The position numbers were made by a program, and so were the translations under genes. A DNA stretch of 64,000 nt from Robertmurraya korlensis (GTDB lineage: Bacteria > Bacillota > Bacilli > Bacillales > Cytobacillaceae), in the NCBI RefSeq assembly GCF_023715225.1, contig NZ_JAMBNS010000018.1:1-64000 (forward strand), in the 5' to 3' direction. The notes beneath the pieces were generated by a model that saw only the letters and a list, made by a program, of their open reading frames with translations, did not search any database and was not told the DNA's origin. Below, in pieces: positions 1 to 8,006 of this stretch (positions are counted from its first letter, which is position 1; each line of letters starts with the position of its first letter).

Positions 1-10
1 AAATTTAAAA

Positions 11-127
11 GTCTGGTGGCGATAGCGAAAAGGTCACACCCGTTCCCATACCGAACACGGAAGTTAAGCTTTTCAGCGCCAATGGTAGTTGAGGGTTTCC
101 CTCTGTGAGAGTAGGACGTCGCCAGGC
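11..127 (+). rRNA. rrf: 5S ribosomal RNA
   Basis: Typical Bacillus 5S sequence with the internal block CGTTCCCATACCGAACACGG and closing helix between about 11-20 and 119-127. It is the last rRNA of an rrn operon whose 16S and 23S genes lie outside the window. The tRNA cluster follows about 45 bases later and is probably cotranscribed. Confidence 0.96.
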
Positions 128-171
128 TTGTCCCTATTGGGACTATTATTTTTGTCCAAGATATATAGTAA

Positions 172-246
172 GGCCCCTTGGTCAAGCGGTTAAGACACCG
201 CCCTTTCACGGCGGTAACACGGGTTCGAATCCCGTAGGGGTCACCA
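172..246 (+). tRNA. tRNA-Glu (TTC)
   Basis: Full cloverleaf with anticodon TTC. The seven acceptor pairs close with one G-U. Discriminator A and an encoded CCA. First tRNA after the 5S gene. Confidence 0.96.
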
Positions 247-282
247 AAGTTTTTTCATGAAAAGAAAATAACTTTCCATTTC

Positions 283-355
283 GGAGGATTAGCTCAGCTG
301 GGAGAGCACCTGCCTTACAAGCAGGGGGTCGGCGGTTCGATCCCGTCATCCTCCA
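283..355 (+). tRNA. tRNA-Val (TAC)
   Basis: Cloverleaf with anticodon TAC and acceptor GGAGGAT/ATCCTCC. The discriminator A is followed by TCA, so CCA is not encoded and must be added enzymatically. Confidence 0.95.
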
Positions 356-399
356 TCAAGACTATTTTTCACGAAACTGAAAAATAGTCTTCCTAATAA

Positions 400-475
<76 letters not shown>

Positions 476-483
476 CTTATACC

Positions 484-559
484 GAGCCATTAGCTCAGTC
501 GGTAGAGCATCTGACTTTTAATCAGAGGGTCGAAGGTTCGAGTCCTTCATGGCTCACCA
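484..559 (+). tRNA. tRNA-Lys (TTT)
   Basis: Cloverleaf with anticodon TTT, fully paired acceptor GAGCCAT/ATGGCTC and encoded CCA. Confidence 0.96.
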
Positions 560-604
560 AAGTTTTTTGCTTCAGCAAAATAACTTTCTATAAATTATCA
601 TTAT

Positions 605-689
605 GCGGGTGTGGCGGAATTGGCAGACGCACTAGACTTAGGATCTAGCGCCGCAAGGCGTGGGGGTTCGACTCCCTTCACCCGCACCA
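605..689 (+). tRNA. tRNA-Leu (TAG)
   Basis: Class II tRNA with a long variable arm, anticodon TAG, acceptor GCGGGTG/CACCCGC and encoded CCA. Confidence 0.96.
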
Positions 690-724
690 ATGTTTTATAC
701 ACTAGTAAAACAATTTTTCCAATT

Positions 725-799
725 GCGGAAGTAGTTCAGTGGTAGAATACAACCTTGCCAAGGTTGGGGTCGCGGGTTCGAATCCCGTCTTCCGCTCCA
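725..799 (+). tRNA. tRNA-Gly (GCC)
   Basis: Cloverleaf with anticodon GCC, acceptor GCGGAAG/CTTCCGC, discriminator T and encoded CCA. Confidence 0.96.
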
Positions 800-811
800 A
801 GAACTTCTTTT

Positions 812-900
812 GCCGGGGTGGCGGAACTGGCAGACGCACAGGACTTAAAATCCTGCGGTAGGTGACTACCGTACCGGTTCGATTCCGGTCCTCGGCACCA
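812..900 (+). tRNA. tRNA-Leu (TAA)
   Basis: Class II tRNA with a long variable arm, anticodon TAA and encoded CCA. Second leucine isoacceptor of the cluster. Confidence 0.96.
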
Positions 901-979
901 AGGATTTTTACAAAGTAAAATATCCGCAAGCAAAATAGCTGTCTTTAACACTCTAATATAAGTAACATTAAAAAAATAT

Positions 980-1056
<77 letters not shown>

Positions 1057-1069
1057 TATTAGATTTAAT

Positions 1070-1146
1070 CGGGGAGTAGCTCAGCTTGGTAGAGCACTTG
1101 GTTTGGGACCAAGGGGTCGCAGGTTCGAATCCTGTCTTCCCGACCA
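1070..1146 (+). tRNA. tRNA-Pro (TGG)
   Basis: Cloverleaf with anticodon TGG, acceptor CGGGGAG pairing with TTCCCG plus flanking bases, and encoded CCA. Confidence 0.95.
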
Positions 1147-1167
1147 TGATACTACTATTCATTTAAT

Positions 1168-1243
1168 GGGGCCTTAGCTCAGCTGGGAGAGCGCCTGCCT
1201 TGCACGCAGGAGGTCAGCGGTTCGATCCCGCTAGGCTCCACCA
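1168..1243 (+). tRNA. tRNA-Ala (TGC)
   Basis: Cloverleaf with anticodon TGC and acceptor GGGGCCT/AGGCTCC. The pair at position 3 is G-U, as expected for an alanine identity element. CCA is encoded. Confidence 0.96.
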
Positions 1244-1296
1244 AAGTTTTTTACTAAATGTAGTGTAGTCAAAAAAATCTTCATTAAATTATTTTT

Positions 1297-1373
1297 GGCG
1301 GTGTAGCTCAGCTGGCTAGAGCGTACGGTTCATACCCGTGAGGTCGGGGGTTCGATCCCCTCCGCCGCTACCA
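1297..1373 (+). tRNA. tRNA-Met (CAT), elongator
   Basis: Cloverleaf with anticodon CAT and encoded CCA. The paired first position (G1-U72) separates it from the initiator at 1494. It resembles the elongator Met tRNA of Bacillus rather than the tRNA-Ile with modified CAT. Confidence 0.9.
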
Positions 1374-1380
1374 AAGATAC

Positions 1381-1473
1381 GGAGGTATACCCAAGTCCGG
1401 CTGAAGGGATCGGTCTTGAAAACCGACAGGCGGGTCAAACCGCGCGGGGGTTCGAATCCCTCTACCTCCTCCA
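1381..1473 (+). tRNA. tRNA-Ser (TGA)
   Basis: Class II tRNA with a long variable arm, anticodon TGA, acceptor GGAGGTA/TACCTCC and encoded CCA. Confidence 0.96.
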
Positions 1474-1493
1474 TTTTTTTAAATTAATATTGT

Positions 1494-1567
<74 letters not shown>

Positions 1568-1610
1568 TTTATGAAAGTTTTTTTTCAAGTTAACACTTGA
1601 AAAAAACTCT

Positions 1611-1686
1611 GGTCCCGTGGTGTAGCGGTTAACATGCCTGCCTGTCACGCAGGAGATCGCCGGTTCGATCCCGGTCGGGACCGCCA
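1611..1686 (+). tRNA. tRNA-Asp (GTC)
   Basis: Cloverleaf with anticodon GTC, acceptor GGTCCCG/CGGGACC, discriminator G and encoded CCA. Confidence 0.96.
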
Positions 1687-1692
1687 TATTGT

Positions 1693-1768
1693 GGCTCAGT
1701 AGCTCAGTCGGTAGAGCAAAGGACTGAAAATCCTTGTGTCGGCGGTTCGATTCCGTCCTGAGCCACCA
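1693..1768 (+). tRNA. tRNA-Phe (GAA)
   Basis: Cloverleaf with anticodon GAA, acceptor GGCTCAG/CTGAGCC and encoded CCA. Only six bases separate it from tRNA-Asp. Confidence 0.96.
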
Positions 1769-1797
1769 TTAATTTTATTGCTCATTAATTTCAATAC

Positions 1798-1881
1798 GGA
1801 GGGGTAGCGAAGTGGCTAAACGCGGCGGACTGTAAATCCGCTCCCTTGGGTTCGGCGGTTCGAATCCGTCCCCCTCCACCA
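1798..1881 (+). tRNA. tRNA-Tyr (GTA)
   Basis: Class II tRNA with a long variable arm, anticodon GTA, acceptor GGAGGGG/CCCCTCC and encoded CCA. Confidence 0.96.
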
Positions 1882-1890
1882 TATCGTAAT

Positions 1891-1967
1891 GGCGGTTGTG
1901 GCGAAGTGGTTAACGCATCGGATTGTGGTTCCGACATTCGTGGGTTCGATTCCCATCAGTCGCCCCA
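1891..1967 (+). tRNA. tRNA-His (GTG)
   Basis: Cloverleaf with anticodon GTG. It has the extra 5' G opposite the discriminator C that is typical of tRNA-His. CCA is encoded. Confidence 0.96.
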
Positions 1968-1985
1968 TTAAAATCATTTCTTCAT

Positions 1986-2057
1986 TGGGCTATAGCCAAG
2001 CGGTAAGGCAACGGACTTTGACTCCGTCATGCGTTGGTTCGAATCCAGCTAGCCCAG
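1986..2057 (+). tRNA. tRNA-Gln (TTG)
   Basis: Cloverleaf with anticodon TTG and acceptor TGGGCTA/TAGCCCA. The first pair is the weak U1-A72 of glutamine tRNAs. Discriminator G is followed by TCA, so CCA is not encoded. Confidence 0.95.
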
Positions 2058-2061
2058 TCAT

Positions 2062-2135
<74 letters not shown>

Positions 2136-2146
2136 ATTTTATATTC

Positions 2147-2220
2147 GCGGGTGTAGTTTAATGGTAAAACCTCAGCCTTCCAAGCTGATGTCGTGAGTTC
2201 GATTCTCATCACCCGCTCCA
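2147..2220 (+). tRNA. tRNA-Gly (TCC)
   Basis: Cloverleaf with anticodon TCC, acceptor GCGGGTG/CACCCGC, discriminator T and encoded CCA. Second glycine isoacceptor of the cluster. Confidence 0.96.
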
Positions 2221-2225
2221 AATGG

Positions 2226-2302
<77 letters not shown>

Positions 2303-2338
2303 TATTTTTTTGAGATAACACAAATAATTTTTCAATGT

Positions 2339-2413
2339 TCCGCAGTAGCTCAGTGGTAGAGCAATCGGCTGTTAACCGATCGGTCGTAGGTTCGAGTCCT
2401 ACCTGCGGAGCCA
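2339..2413 (+). tRNA. tRNA-Asn (GTT)
   Basis: Cloverleaf with anticodon GTT, acceptor TCCGCAG/CTGCGGA, discriminator G and encoded CCA. Confidence 0.96.
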
Positions 2414-2426
2414 TTTTTATGTCTTT

Positions 2427-2517
2427 GGGGAAGTACTCAAGAGGCTGAAGAGGCGCCCCTGCTAAGGGTGTAGGTCGGGTAACCGGCGCGAGGGTTCAAA
2501 TCCCTCCTTCTCCGCCA
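2427..2517 (+). tRNA. tRNA-Ser (GCT)
   Basis: Class II tRNA with a long variable arm, anticodon GCT, acceptor GGGGAAG/CTTCTCC (one G-U), discriminator G and encoded CCA. Confidence 0.96.
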
Positions 2518-2527
2518 CTCTATATAT

Positions 2528-2601
2528 GCGCCTTTAGCTCAGCTGGATAGAGCATACGCCTTCTAAGCGTACGGTCAGAGGTTCGAATCCTCTAAGGCGC
2601 G
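2528..2601 (+). tRNA. tRNA-Arg (TCT)
   Basis: Cloverleaf with anticodon TCT, acceptor GCGCCTT/AAGGCGC and discriminator G. The next bases are TAA, so CCA is not encoded. Last tRNA of the cluster; no tRNA-Trp gene is present in it. Confidence 0.95.
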
Positions 2602-2616
2602 TAAAATAAACAAGAG

Positions 2617-2644
2617 AAAAAACGCTATTAAGCGTTTTTTTTTT
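2617..2644 (+). terminator. Terminator of the rRNA/tRNA operon
   Basis: Hairpin AAACGCT/AGCGTTT with a four-base loop, followed by a run of ten T. It lies 15 bases after the last tRNA. Confidence 0.9.
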
Positions 2645-2757
2645 GCTTTTTTATCCAGTCAACCTAGAAGAGTAGCAGGTGAGTGGATGGTTTGAACTCA
2701 CTTCCATAAAGGAGATTTTTTGAGTAAGATTTAAATAAAACATTAGAATAGAAAGAA

Positions 2758-3156
2758 GTGAACATTTTGATTAAATATAAAAGTCTTCATCATGTAAGTC
2801 TTACTGTTACAAATTTGGAAAGAGCAAAAGATTTCTATGGGAAAGTTTTATGTTTAAATGAAATACCACGTCCAGATTTCGATTTTTCCGGTGCCTGGTA
2901 TGAAATAGAGGGACAGCAACTCCACATAATCGTTGATCCCTTTTCACAGACCATTCGTCAGGATAAAAGCTTATCCAGTAGAGAAGGTCACTTTGCCCTT
3001 AGAGTCGAGAACTACTATGACACTCTTACATGGCTAAAACAGAATAACGTTGAACTGCTTGAAAAACCATACGGAAAAAGTGGATTTGCGCAAATTTTCT
3101 GCGCTGATCCGGATGGTAATTTAGTTGAACTAAATGTAAATCAAAAAGAATTATAA
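2758..3156 (+). CDS. VOC (glyoxalase/fosfomycin-resistance fold) protein
   Basis: Small single-domain protein of about 130 residues from the vicinal oxygen chelate superfamily. The pattern fits one glyoxalase-type module: a beta strand carrying HHVSLTV at the N-terminus, QLHII in the middle and LVELN near the end. His in HHVSL, His in QLHII and Glu in LVELN are the likely metal ligands. Members include lactoylglutathione lyases, dioxygenases and thiol transferases, and the substrate cannot be told from the sequence. The open frame begins with GTG at 2758. A TTG at 2767 sits better behind the AAAGAAGTGA stretch at 2752-2761 and may be the true start. The gene stands alone just after the tRNA terminator. 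Confidence 0.8.
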   Translation: MNILIKYKSLHHVSLTVTNLERAKDFYGKVLCLNEIPRPDFDFSGAWYEIEGQQLHIIVDPFSQTIRQDKSLSSREGHFALRVENYYDTLTWLKQNNVELLEKPYGKSGFAQIFCADPDGNLVELNVNQKEL

Positions 3157-3215
3157 AAGTATCTCTCCATAGGAATAAGGCCTGAGGAATAATCAGTATA
3201 AACATAATAAATAAT

Positions 3216-4478
3216 ATGGTTATGAAAACACTAATTCTGATGATTTCCACAGTTTTTTTACTAATCTTCGCTGATGAAGTGCAAGCGGAAGAGATGATCT
3301 CTGTGAGATTAAGAAATTATATTGGAGACACCTCTAAATTACCTTTCCACATAAAAGGTGCTTATTCAACGTTAGATCCAGCATTGATGTTAAAAGAAGG
3401 GGCTGAATATACACTTTCGATTAAAAGCGGAAAAATGTATCTTACTTATGATGGGTCAACAACGGAAATAGATCATCCGTTTATTTTATATCCATATGCT
3501 AATGATGAAAAGCATCTAATTTACATTGATGGAAGGCCTTATATGGGTGCGGTAGAGTTCAAAATAGAAGAAAAAAACATTAGACCTGTTAATCAAATTC
3601 TATTAGAGGATTACTTAAAGGGTGTTGTCCCATATGAAGTGTTTCCCGAATGGAATATAGAGGCTTTAAAAGCACAAACATTGGCTGCTCGTACGTATAC
3701 AATCACCCATAAGACTCCCGAACTTGACGACACCATCCAATATCAAGTTTACGGAGGATACAATGAATATAGTAATACAAAGAGGGCTGTAACTGATACT
3801 AAAGGAGAAATCATTACGTTTCAAAATAAGCCCATAAGTGCTTTTTATTCTGCAAGTAATGGTGGGTTAACAGAAAGTAATAAAAATGTATGGGGTGGCA
3901 AACCAAGCCCATATTTTCCAATCAAACAAGATCCTTATGATCCCATTCAACCCTGGGATTTTACATTACATAAAACACAAATAGATTTGGATGACATCAG
4001 CACGAAGGGTTGGAACGAGTTAAAGGAGAAAGATAGTAAAATCACCGTTGCAATAAAAAAATGGCTTAATCGAAATGGGTATGAAGGTGCTATAAAAGTT
4101 TTAAGTATTCCTTATTTTGAAGTCGATAATATTAAAAATGAATCACAAAGATCAATGAAAGGCTCAATCCAAATCGAATTCATGAGAAGGTTGATTGATG
4201 GCACCATTTTATTCGAGGAAATTTCAATGGATCATGTTGAATTAAAAAAAATACGACCTATGATAGGTGGAAACGATTTTAGAAGTTATCTAATAAGTTC
4301 GTTTGAAATGACGCCAACTTCTTATAAAGTAAGTGGCAAAGGCCACGGTCATGGCGTTGGTATGAGTCAATGGGGAGCAAATGAAATGGCAGAGAAGGGG
4401 AAAACCTACAAAGAAATTTTAGGGCACTATTATCCTGGAACTGAAGTTAAAGTCACCAAAACCTTTTCAGATAATTAA
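3216..4478 (+). CDS. SpoIID/LytB domain protein
   Basis: Secreted or membrane-anchored protein of 420 residues with an N-terminal hydrophobic segment (about residues 4-22) ending in a signal-peptidase-like AQA-type region (VQAEE). The SpoIID/LytB domain runs from about residue 120 to the end. It contains LLEDYLKGVVPYEV, ALKAQTLAARTY and the C-terminal signature GHGHGVGMSQWGANEMA with HYYPGTEV. In B. subtilis, SpoIID is a lytic transglycosylase that works on peptidoglycan during engulfment and LytB enhances the LytC amidase. This protein has the domain but is not clearly either one. Starts at 3216 and 3222 are both possible because no strong ribosome site is visible. It stands alone and is followed by a good terminator. 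Confidence 0.85.
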   Translation: MVMKTLILMISTVFLLIFADEVQAEEMISVRLRNYIGDTSKLPFHIKGAYSTLDPALMLKEGAEYTLSIKSGKMYLTYDGSTTEIDHPFILYPYANDEKHLIYIDGRPYMGAVEFKIEEKNIRPVNQILLEDYLKGVVPYEVFPEWNIEALKAQTLAARTYTITHKTPELDDTIQYQVYGGYNEYSNTKRAVTDTKGEIITFQNKPISAFYSASNGGLTESNKNVWGGKPSPYFPIKQDPYDPIQPWDFTLHKTQIDLDDISTKGWNELKEKDSKITVAIKKWLNRNGYEGAIKVLSIPYFEVDNIKNESQRSMKGSIQIEFMRRLIDGTILFEEISMDHVELKKIRPMIGGNDFRSYLISSFEMTPTSYKVSGKGHGHGVGMSQWGANEMAEKGKTYKEILGHYYPGTEVKVTKTFSDN

Positions 4479-4511
4479 AATGATGATATCTTTCAGGTAT
4501 CATCATTTTTT
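4477..4511 (+). terminator. Terminator after the SpoIID/LytB gene
   Basis: Perfect 12-bp stem with arms at 4477-4488 and 4498-4509, running into a T tract. Confidence 0.88.
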
Positions 4512-4585
4512 GCGACTACAATAATAAAAAATTAAACTAGACTGAAGATAAAAAATTACCCTACTATCTCAAGGAGTTGAATTTA

Positions 4586-4984
4586 ATGGGAAAAGTTACA
4601 CCATTCTTAATGTTTCAAGATGGCAAAGCGGAAGAAGCGATGAATTATTACATATCAATCATTGAGGATTCAGCAATTACAAATATTGTCCGCTATGGAG
4701 CAAATGAAGCTGGAGATGAAGGAACGGTAATGCAGGCAACTTTTTCTTTAAAAGGGCAGGAATTTATGTGTATAGATAGTAATTTAAAGCATCAGTTTAC
4801 ATTTACTCCATCCTTTTCAATTTTTGTTACATGTGAGACTGAAGAAGAAATTAACAACGTTTATCAGAAACTGATCGAGGGCGGACAAGCACTTATGCCA
4901 ATTGGTGACTATGGTTTTAGTCAAAGGTTTGGTTGGCTAAATGATCGATTTGGTGTGTCATGGCAACTAAATCTTCCTTCGTGA
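4586..4984 (+). CDS. PhnB-like VOC family protein
   Basis: A 132-residue protein of the PhnB/'3-demethylubiquinone methyltransferase-like' branch of the VOC superfamily. Recognised by the N-terminal PFLMFQDGKAEEAMNYY block and the C-terminal GFSQRFGWLNDRFGVSWQL block, both standard in this family. Despite the old name there is no methyltransferase fold. Most members have no defined reaction. ATG at 4586 is the start because AAGGAG at 4571-4576 lies nine bases ahead; the earlier in-frame TTG at 4577 would leave no spacing. It sits 29 bases before the YdeI-like gene and the two may share a transcript. Confidence 0.82.
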   Translation: MGKVTPFLMFQDGKAEEAMNYYISIIEDSAITNIVRYGANEAGDEGTVMQATFSLKGQEFMCIDSNLKHQFTFTPSFSIFVTCETEEEINNVYQKLIEGGQALMPIGDYGFSQRFGWLNDRFGVSWQLNLPS

Positions 4985-5013
4985 AGAATCTTTAATAATG
5001 GGGAGGGAACAAC

Positions 5014-5667
5014 ATGGCAGTTGGTGGTCTGAATCCAAAGGTTGATGATTATTTAAGTAAAGCTAAAAAATGGAGGGAAGAATCTGAGAGGTTGAGACAT
5101 ATTATTCTTGACTGTGATCTGACCGAAGAATATAAATGGATGCATCCTTGTTATACGTTTGAGAAGAAAAATGTCGTATTAATACATGGATTTAAAGAAT
5201 ATTGTGCACTTCTGTTTCATAAAGGTGCCTTATTAAAGGATCCCCATGGAATTCTTGTTCAACAAACCGAGAATGTACAAGCGGCACGCCAGATTCGGTT
5301 CACTCATCTTCAGGAAATAATTGAACTAGAACCTATTTTAAAAGAATATATTCTTGAAGCCATTGAAGTTGAAAAAGCCGGTTTAGAAGTAACTTATAAA
5401 AAGGATACAGAATTCATTATTCCAGAAGAGCTTCAAGATAAATTCGATGAATCACCAGATTTAAAAACTGCTTTTGAGGCATTGACACCGGGACGGCAAA
5501 GGGCATATATTCTTTATTTTTCTCAACCAAAGCAATCCAAAACTCGAGTGTCAAGGGTTGAAAATAGTATGGAGAGAATTCTCAGTGGAAAGGGATTAAA
5601 GGATTGTACCTGTGGACTATCTCAAAAAATGCCCACCTGTGACGGCTCGCATAAGAACATACGATAA
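5014..5667 (+). CDS. YdeI/OmdA-like protein with C-terminal CDGSH iron-sulfur motif
   Basis: A 217-residue cytoplasmic protein. The first two thirds match the YdeI-type layout: a DUF1801-like module (EEYKWMHPCYTFEKKNV, LLFHKGALLKDPHG) and then an OmdA-like helical stretch around ALTPGRQRAYILYFSQPKQ. The last 20 residues carry CTCGLSQKMPTCDGSH, an exact match to C-x-C-x2-S-x3-P-x-C-D-G-S-H of CDGSH proteins, where three Cys and one His bind a redox-active 2Fe-2S cluster. The reaction is unknown; DUF1801 proteins are often described as uncharacterised or iron-related. ATG 5014 follows GGGAGG. The AlkD-like gene starts 34 bases downstream in the same direction. Confidence 0.82.
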   Translation: MAVGGLNPKVDDYLSKAKKWREESERLRHIILDCDLTEEYKWMHPCYTFEKKNVVLIHGFKEYCALLFHKGALLKDPHGILVQQTENVQAARQIRFTHLQEIIELEPILKEYILEAIEVEKAGLEVTYKKDTEFIIPEELQDKFDESPDLKTAFEALTPGRQRAYILYFSQPKQSKTRVSRVENSMERILSGKGLKDCTCGLSQKMPTCDGSHKNIR

Positions 5668-5700
5668 GAAAAATAAAAATAAGGAAGGTTGTACAAAGCT

Positions 5701-6408
5701 ATGGATTTCGAAACAGTGATGCAAGAGCTTGAAGCCCTCGGTAAAGAACGGACGAAAAAAATGTACATAACCAATGGTGCACATGAGCCACTTTTTGGCG
5801 TGGCAACAGGTGCTATGAAACCAATCGCAAAGAAAATAAAAATAAATCAAGATCTAGCTGAGGAGCTTTATGCCACAGGTAATTACGATGCAATGTACTT
5901 TGCAGGCATTATTGCAGACCCAAAAGCTATGACTGAATCAGATTATGAACGTTGGATAGATGGAGCGTATTTTTATATGCTATCTGATTATGTGGTGGCA
6001 GTTACTTTATCTGAGTCGAATATTGCACAAGAAGTTGCTGATAAATGGATTGCGAGCGGTGACGAGTTGAAAATGTCAGCTGGGTGGAGTTGCTACTGCT
6101 GGCTTTTAGGGAATCGCAAAGACAAAGAATTTTCCGAAAGTAAAATTTCCAATATGCTTGATATGGTGAAAAATTCGATTCATGATTCGCCTGAACGAAC
6201 CAAATCTGCTATGAATAATTTTGTATACACCGTGGCGATTTCCTATTTGCCGCAACATGAAAAGGCAGTTGAGGTCTCAAAAGAAATAGGAATCGTAGAA
6301 GTCAAACGAGATAGTAAAAAAAGTAGTTTACTAAACGCTTATGAAAGTATTCAAAAAGAAATGGTTAGAGGGAAGCTTGGTTTTAAACGCAAATATGTAA
6401 GATGTTAA
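5701..6408 (+). CDS. AlkD-like DNA alkylation repair protein
   Basis: A protein of 235 residues made almost entirely of predicted helices, fitting the HEAT-like repeat superhelix of the AlkD/AlkC DNA glycosylase family. Typical segments are GVATGAMKPIAKKI near the N-terminus, YDAMYFAGIIADP and WIDGAYFYMLSDYVV in the middle. The Asp in LSDYVV lies where the catalytic Asp of AlkD is expected, but the flanking aromatic residues differ, so glycosylase activity is not assured. ATG 5701 is preferred over TTG 5689, which would directly abut the AAGGAAGG at 5681-5688. The gene ends before the S-box leader of the next operon. Confidence 0.75.
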   Translation: MDFETVMQELEALGKERTKKMYITNGAHEPLFGVATGAMKPIAKKIKINQDLAEELYATGNYDAMYFAGIIADPKAMTESDYERWIDGAYFYMLSDYVVAVTLSESNIAQEVADKWIASGDELKMSAGWSCYCWLLGNRKDKEFSESKISNMLDMVKNSIHDSPERTKSAMNNFVYTVAISYLPQHEKAVEVSKEIGIVEVKRDSKKSSLLNAYESIQKEMVRGKLGFKRKYVRC

Positions 6409-6525
6409 AAAATAGCTTCGTATCGGGCTGTTGACCGAAGAATGATATACACTCAAATAAAGAAAATAATACATATATATTATTTCTGGAATAATACCCC
6501 TATTAAAAATATTTAGAAAATACTA

Positions 6526-6553
6526 TTGACAATTTGTTAATAGAATATTAAAT
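6526..6553 (+). promoter_or_regulatory. Sigma-A promoter of the S-box operon
   Basis: TTGACA at 6526-6531 and TTAAAT at 6548-6553 with a 16-base spacer. This places the transcription start near 6560, about 35 bases before the riboswitch P1 stem. Confidence 0.55.
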
Positions 6554-6594
6554 TAAGTTTTATACTTTATTAAAGTAAATGAATAAAATACGTT

Positions 6595-6702
6595 CTCTTA
6601 TCAAGAGTGGCAGAGGGACTGGCCCGATGACGCCCAGCAACCGTTCCGAATGGAATTGGTGCTAAATCCTGCAAAACAAGAAATTGTTTTGAGAGATAAG
6701 AG
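6595..6702 (+). promoter_or_regulatory. SAM-I (S-box) riboswitch aptamer
   Basis: P1 is CTCTTATC (6595-6602) paired with GATAAGAG (6695-6702). The conserved core follows in order: AGAGTGGCAGAGGGACTGG, CCCGATGACG, CAGCAACC and GGTGCTAAATCCTGC. This is an unambiguous S-box. The expression platform is also readable: AAGAGAGG at 6698-6705 is fully complementary to CCTCTCTT at 6730-6737. It can therefore form an antiterminator that excludes both P1 and the terminator. SAM binding would stabilise P1 and stop transcription, so the operon is predicted to be on when SAM or methionine is scarce. Confidence 0.96.
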
Positions 6703-6726
6703 AGGAGTAGTCCTTATTTTGTGATG

Positions 6727-6758
6727 AAACCTCTCTTTTCTGGAGAGGTTTTTTATTT
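6727..6758 (+). terminator. Riboswitch-controlled terminator
   Basis: Nine-bp stem AAACCTCTC (6727-6735) / GAGAGGTTT (6743-6751) followed by T-rich sequence. Its 5' arm is shared with the antiterminator. Confidence 0.93.
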
Positions 6759-6825
6759 TTTATAAAAACTCTCCTAAGAGCAACGTTGGTAAGAACACAT
6801 AGAAAACAAAAAGGGGAGAAAAAAC

Positions 6826-7938
6826 ATGAAGAAGAACTTTTTTAGAAGTACATTTGTATCAGCAATCGCTGCAACACTGTTGCTTACAGGTTGTGCATCA
6901 GGAGGAGAAACGAAGGAAGCAACAGGATCGAACACACCGATTGAAGGTGTACCTGAACGTTTTGCAAATGGGGACCAGCCGAAAATTAAAGTAATTCGTA
7001 AAATTGGTGGCGACGATCACACCGCTCAATTCTTAGCAGGTGCAAAGCAAGAAGGGGAAGCATTAGGATTTCAAGTGGATATATTTACTGCAAATGGAGA
7101 TACAGCGAAATTTCATGATGCGATTAACCAAGCATTAAATCAAGATTATGATGGATTTGTTATTTCTCACGGTGATGATGATGCTACTGTGAATGACATA
7201 CAGAAAATTGTTGACGCAGGAAAGAGCGTAGTCGCATTTGACTCGAATGCAAATTTAACTAGTGTTGACGGTGTTACTCTTGTATCACAAGATGATGAAG
7301 CGTTAGCTACTCTATCATTGGAACAATTAGTAAAGGAAACGAAAGGGGAAGCCAATATTGCATACCTATGGGTGGACGGATTCCCGCCAATGGTTAGACG
7401 AAATAAAGTTTATGAAGAGGTTTTAGCAAATAATCCTGGAATTAAAGAAGTGGAGCGCTTTGGGGTAGCTGCAGCTGATACGAGTGTGCAAACCCAAAAT
7501 GCCGTTGCTGCAATGTTAAATAAATACCCTAAGGGTGAACTCGATGCAATTTTTGCAACATGGGATGCTTTTGCCATCGGTGCAGCTCGCGCGTTAAAGG
7601 AAGCTGGCAGAGAAGAAGTTAAAATCTATGGAATCGATGTTTCAAATGCTGATTTGCAGGAAATCCAAAGAGAAGGTAGCGCTTGGAGATATACAGCAGC
7701 TGTTGATCCTAAGTTGATAGGTTCAGTAAATATGAGAATACTCGCAAAGAAATTAGCAGGTGAGGAAACTCCACAAACGTATGATTTGGAAGCTTCACTT
7801 ATCTCTCAAGAAGACCTTCAAAAATCAAAAGATCCTGTTAATATGGTCAATCTAACTGAAATCATTGAAGGATGGGGCCAATCAACGGAATTTGAAGAAG
7901 ACTGGATGAAGAAGCTGAAGGAACACTATAAGAAGTAA
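6826..7938 (+). CDS. Ribose-type sugar-binding lipoprotein of an S-box ABC importer
   Basis: A 370-residue extracytoplasmic solute-binding protein. The signal peptide ends in the lipobox LLTGC, so the mature protein is lipid-anchored at Cys23. The body has the periplasmic-binding-protein type 1 (RbsB-like) fold: KFHDAINQALNQDYDGFVIS, then VDAGKSVVAFDSN, and the second lobe with LDAIFATWDAFAIGAARAL and IYGIDVSNADL. It would deliver a sugar to the permease and ATPase encoded next. Control by a SAM riboswitch makes a sulfur-linked sugar such as 5-methylthioribose, a SAM breakdown product, a plausible ligand (inference). Ordinary ribose or autoinducer-2 cannot be excluded. ATG 6826 follows AAAGGGGAG. 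A stem-loop separates it from the ATPase gene. Confidence 0.88.
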   Translation: MKKNFFRSTFVSAIAATLLLTGCASGGETKEATGSNTPIEGVPERFANGDQPKIKVIRKIGGDDHTAQFLAGAKQEGEALGFQVDIFTANGDTAKFHDAINQALNQDYDGFVISHGDDDATVNDIQKIVDAGKSVVAFDSNANLTSVDGVTLVSQDDEALATLSLEQLVKETKGEANIAYLWVDGFPPMVRRNKVYEEVLANNPGIKEVERFGVAAADTSVQTQNAVAAMLNKYPKGELDAIFATWDAFAIGAARALKEAGREEVKIYGIDVSNADLQEIQREGSAWRYTAAVDPKLIGSVNMRILAKKLAGEETPQTYDLEASLISQEDLQKSKDPVNMVNLTEIIEGWGQSTEFEEDWMKKLKEHYKK

Positions 7939-7952
7939 GGGACTTATTATAG

Positions 7953-7987
7953 ACACTCTCTTTTCAAAAGACAAAGAGAGTGTTTCT
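7953..7987 (+). terminator. Intra-operon stem-loop between binding protein and ATPase genes
   Basis: Perfect 11-bp stem ACACTCTCTTT/AAAGAGAGTGT followed by TTTCTTT. Hairpins here are common in ABC operons, where they stabilise the binding-protein mRNA or give partial termination. Confidence 0.7.
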
Positions 7988-8006
7988 TTGAAAGGAAGGT
8001 GACATC

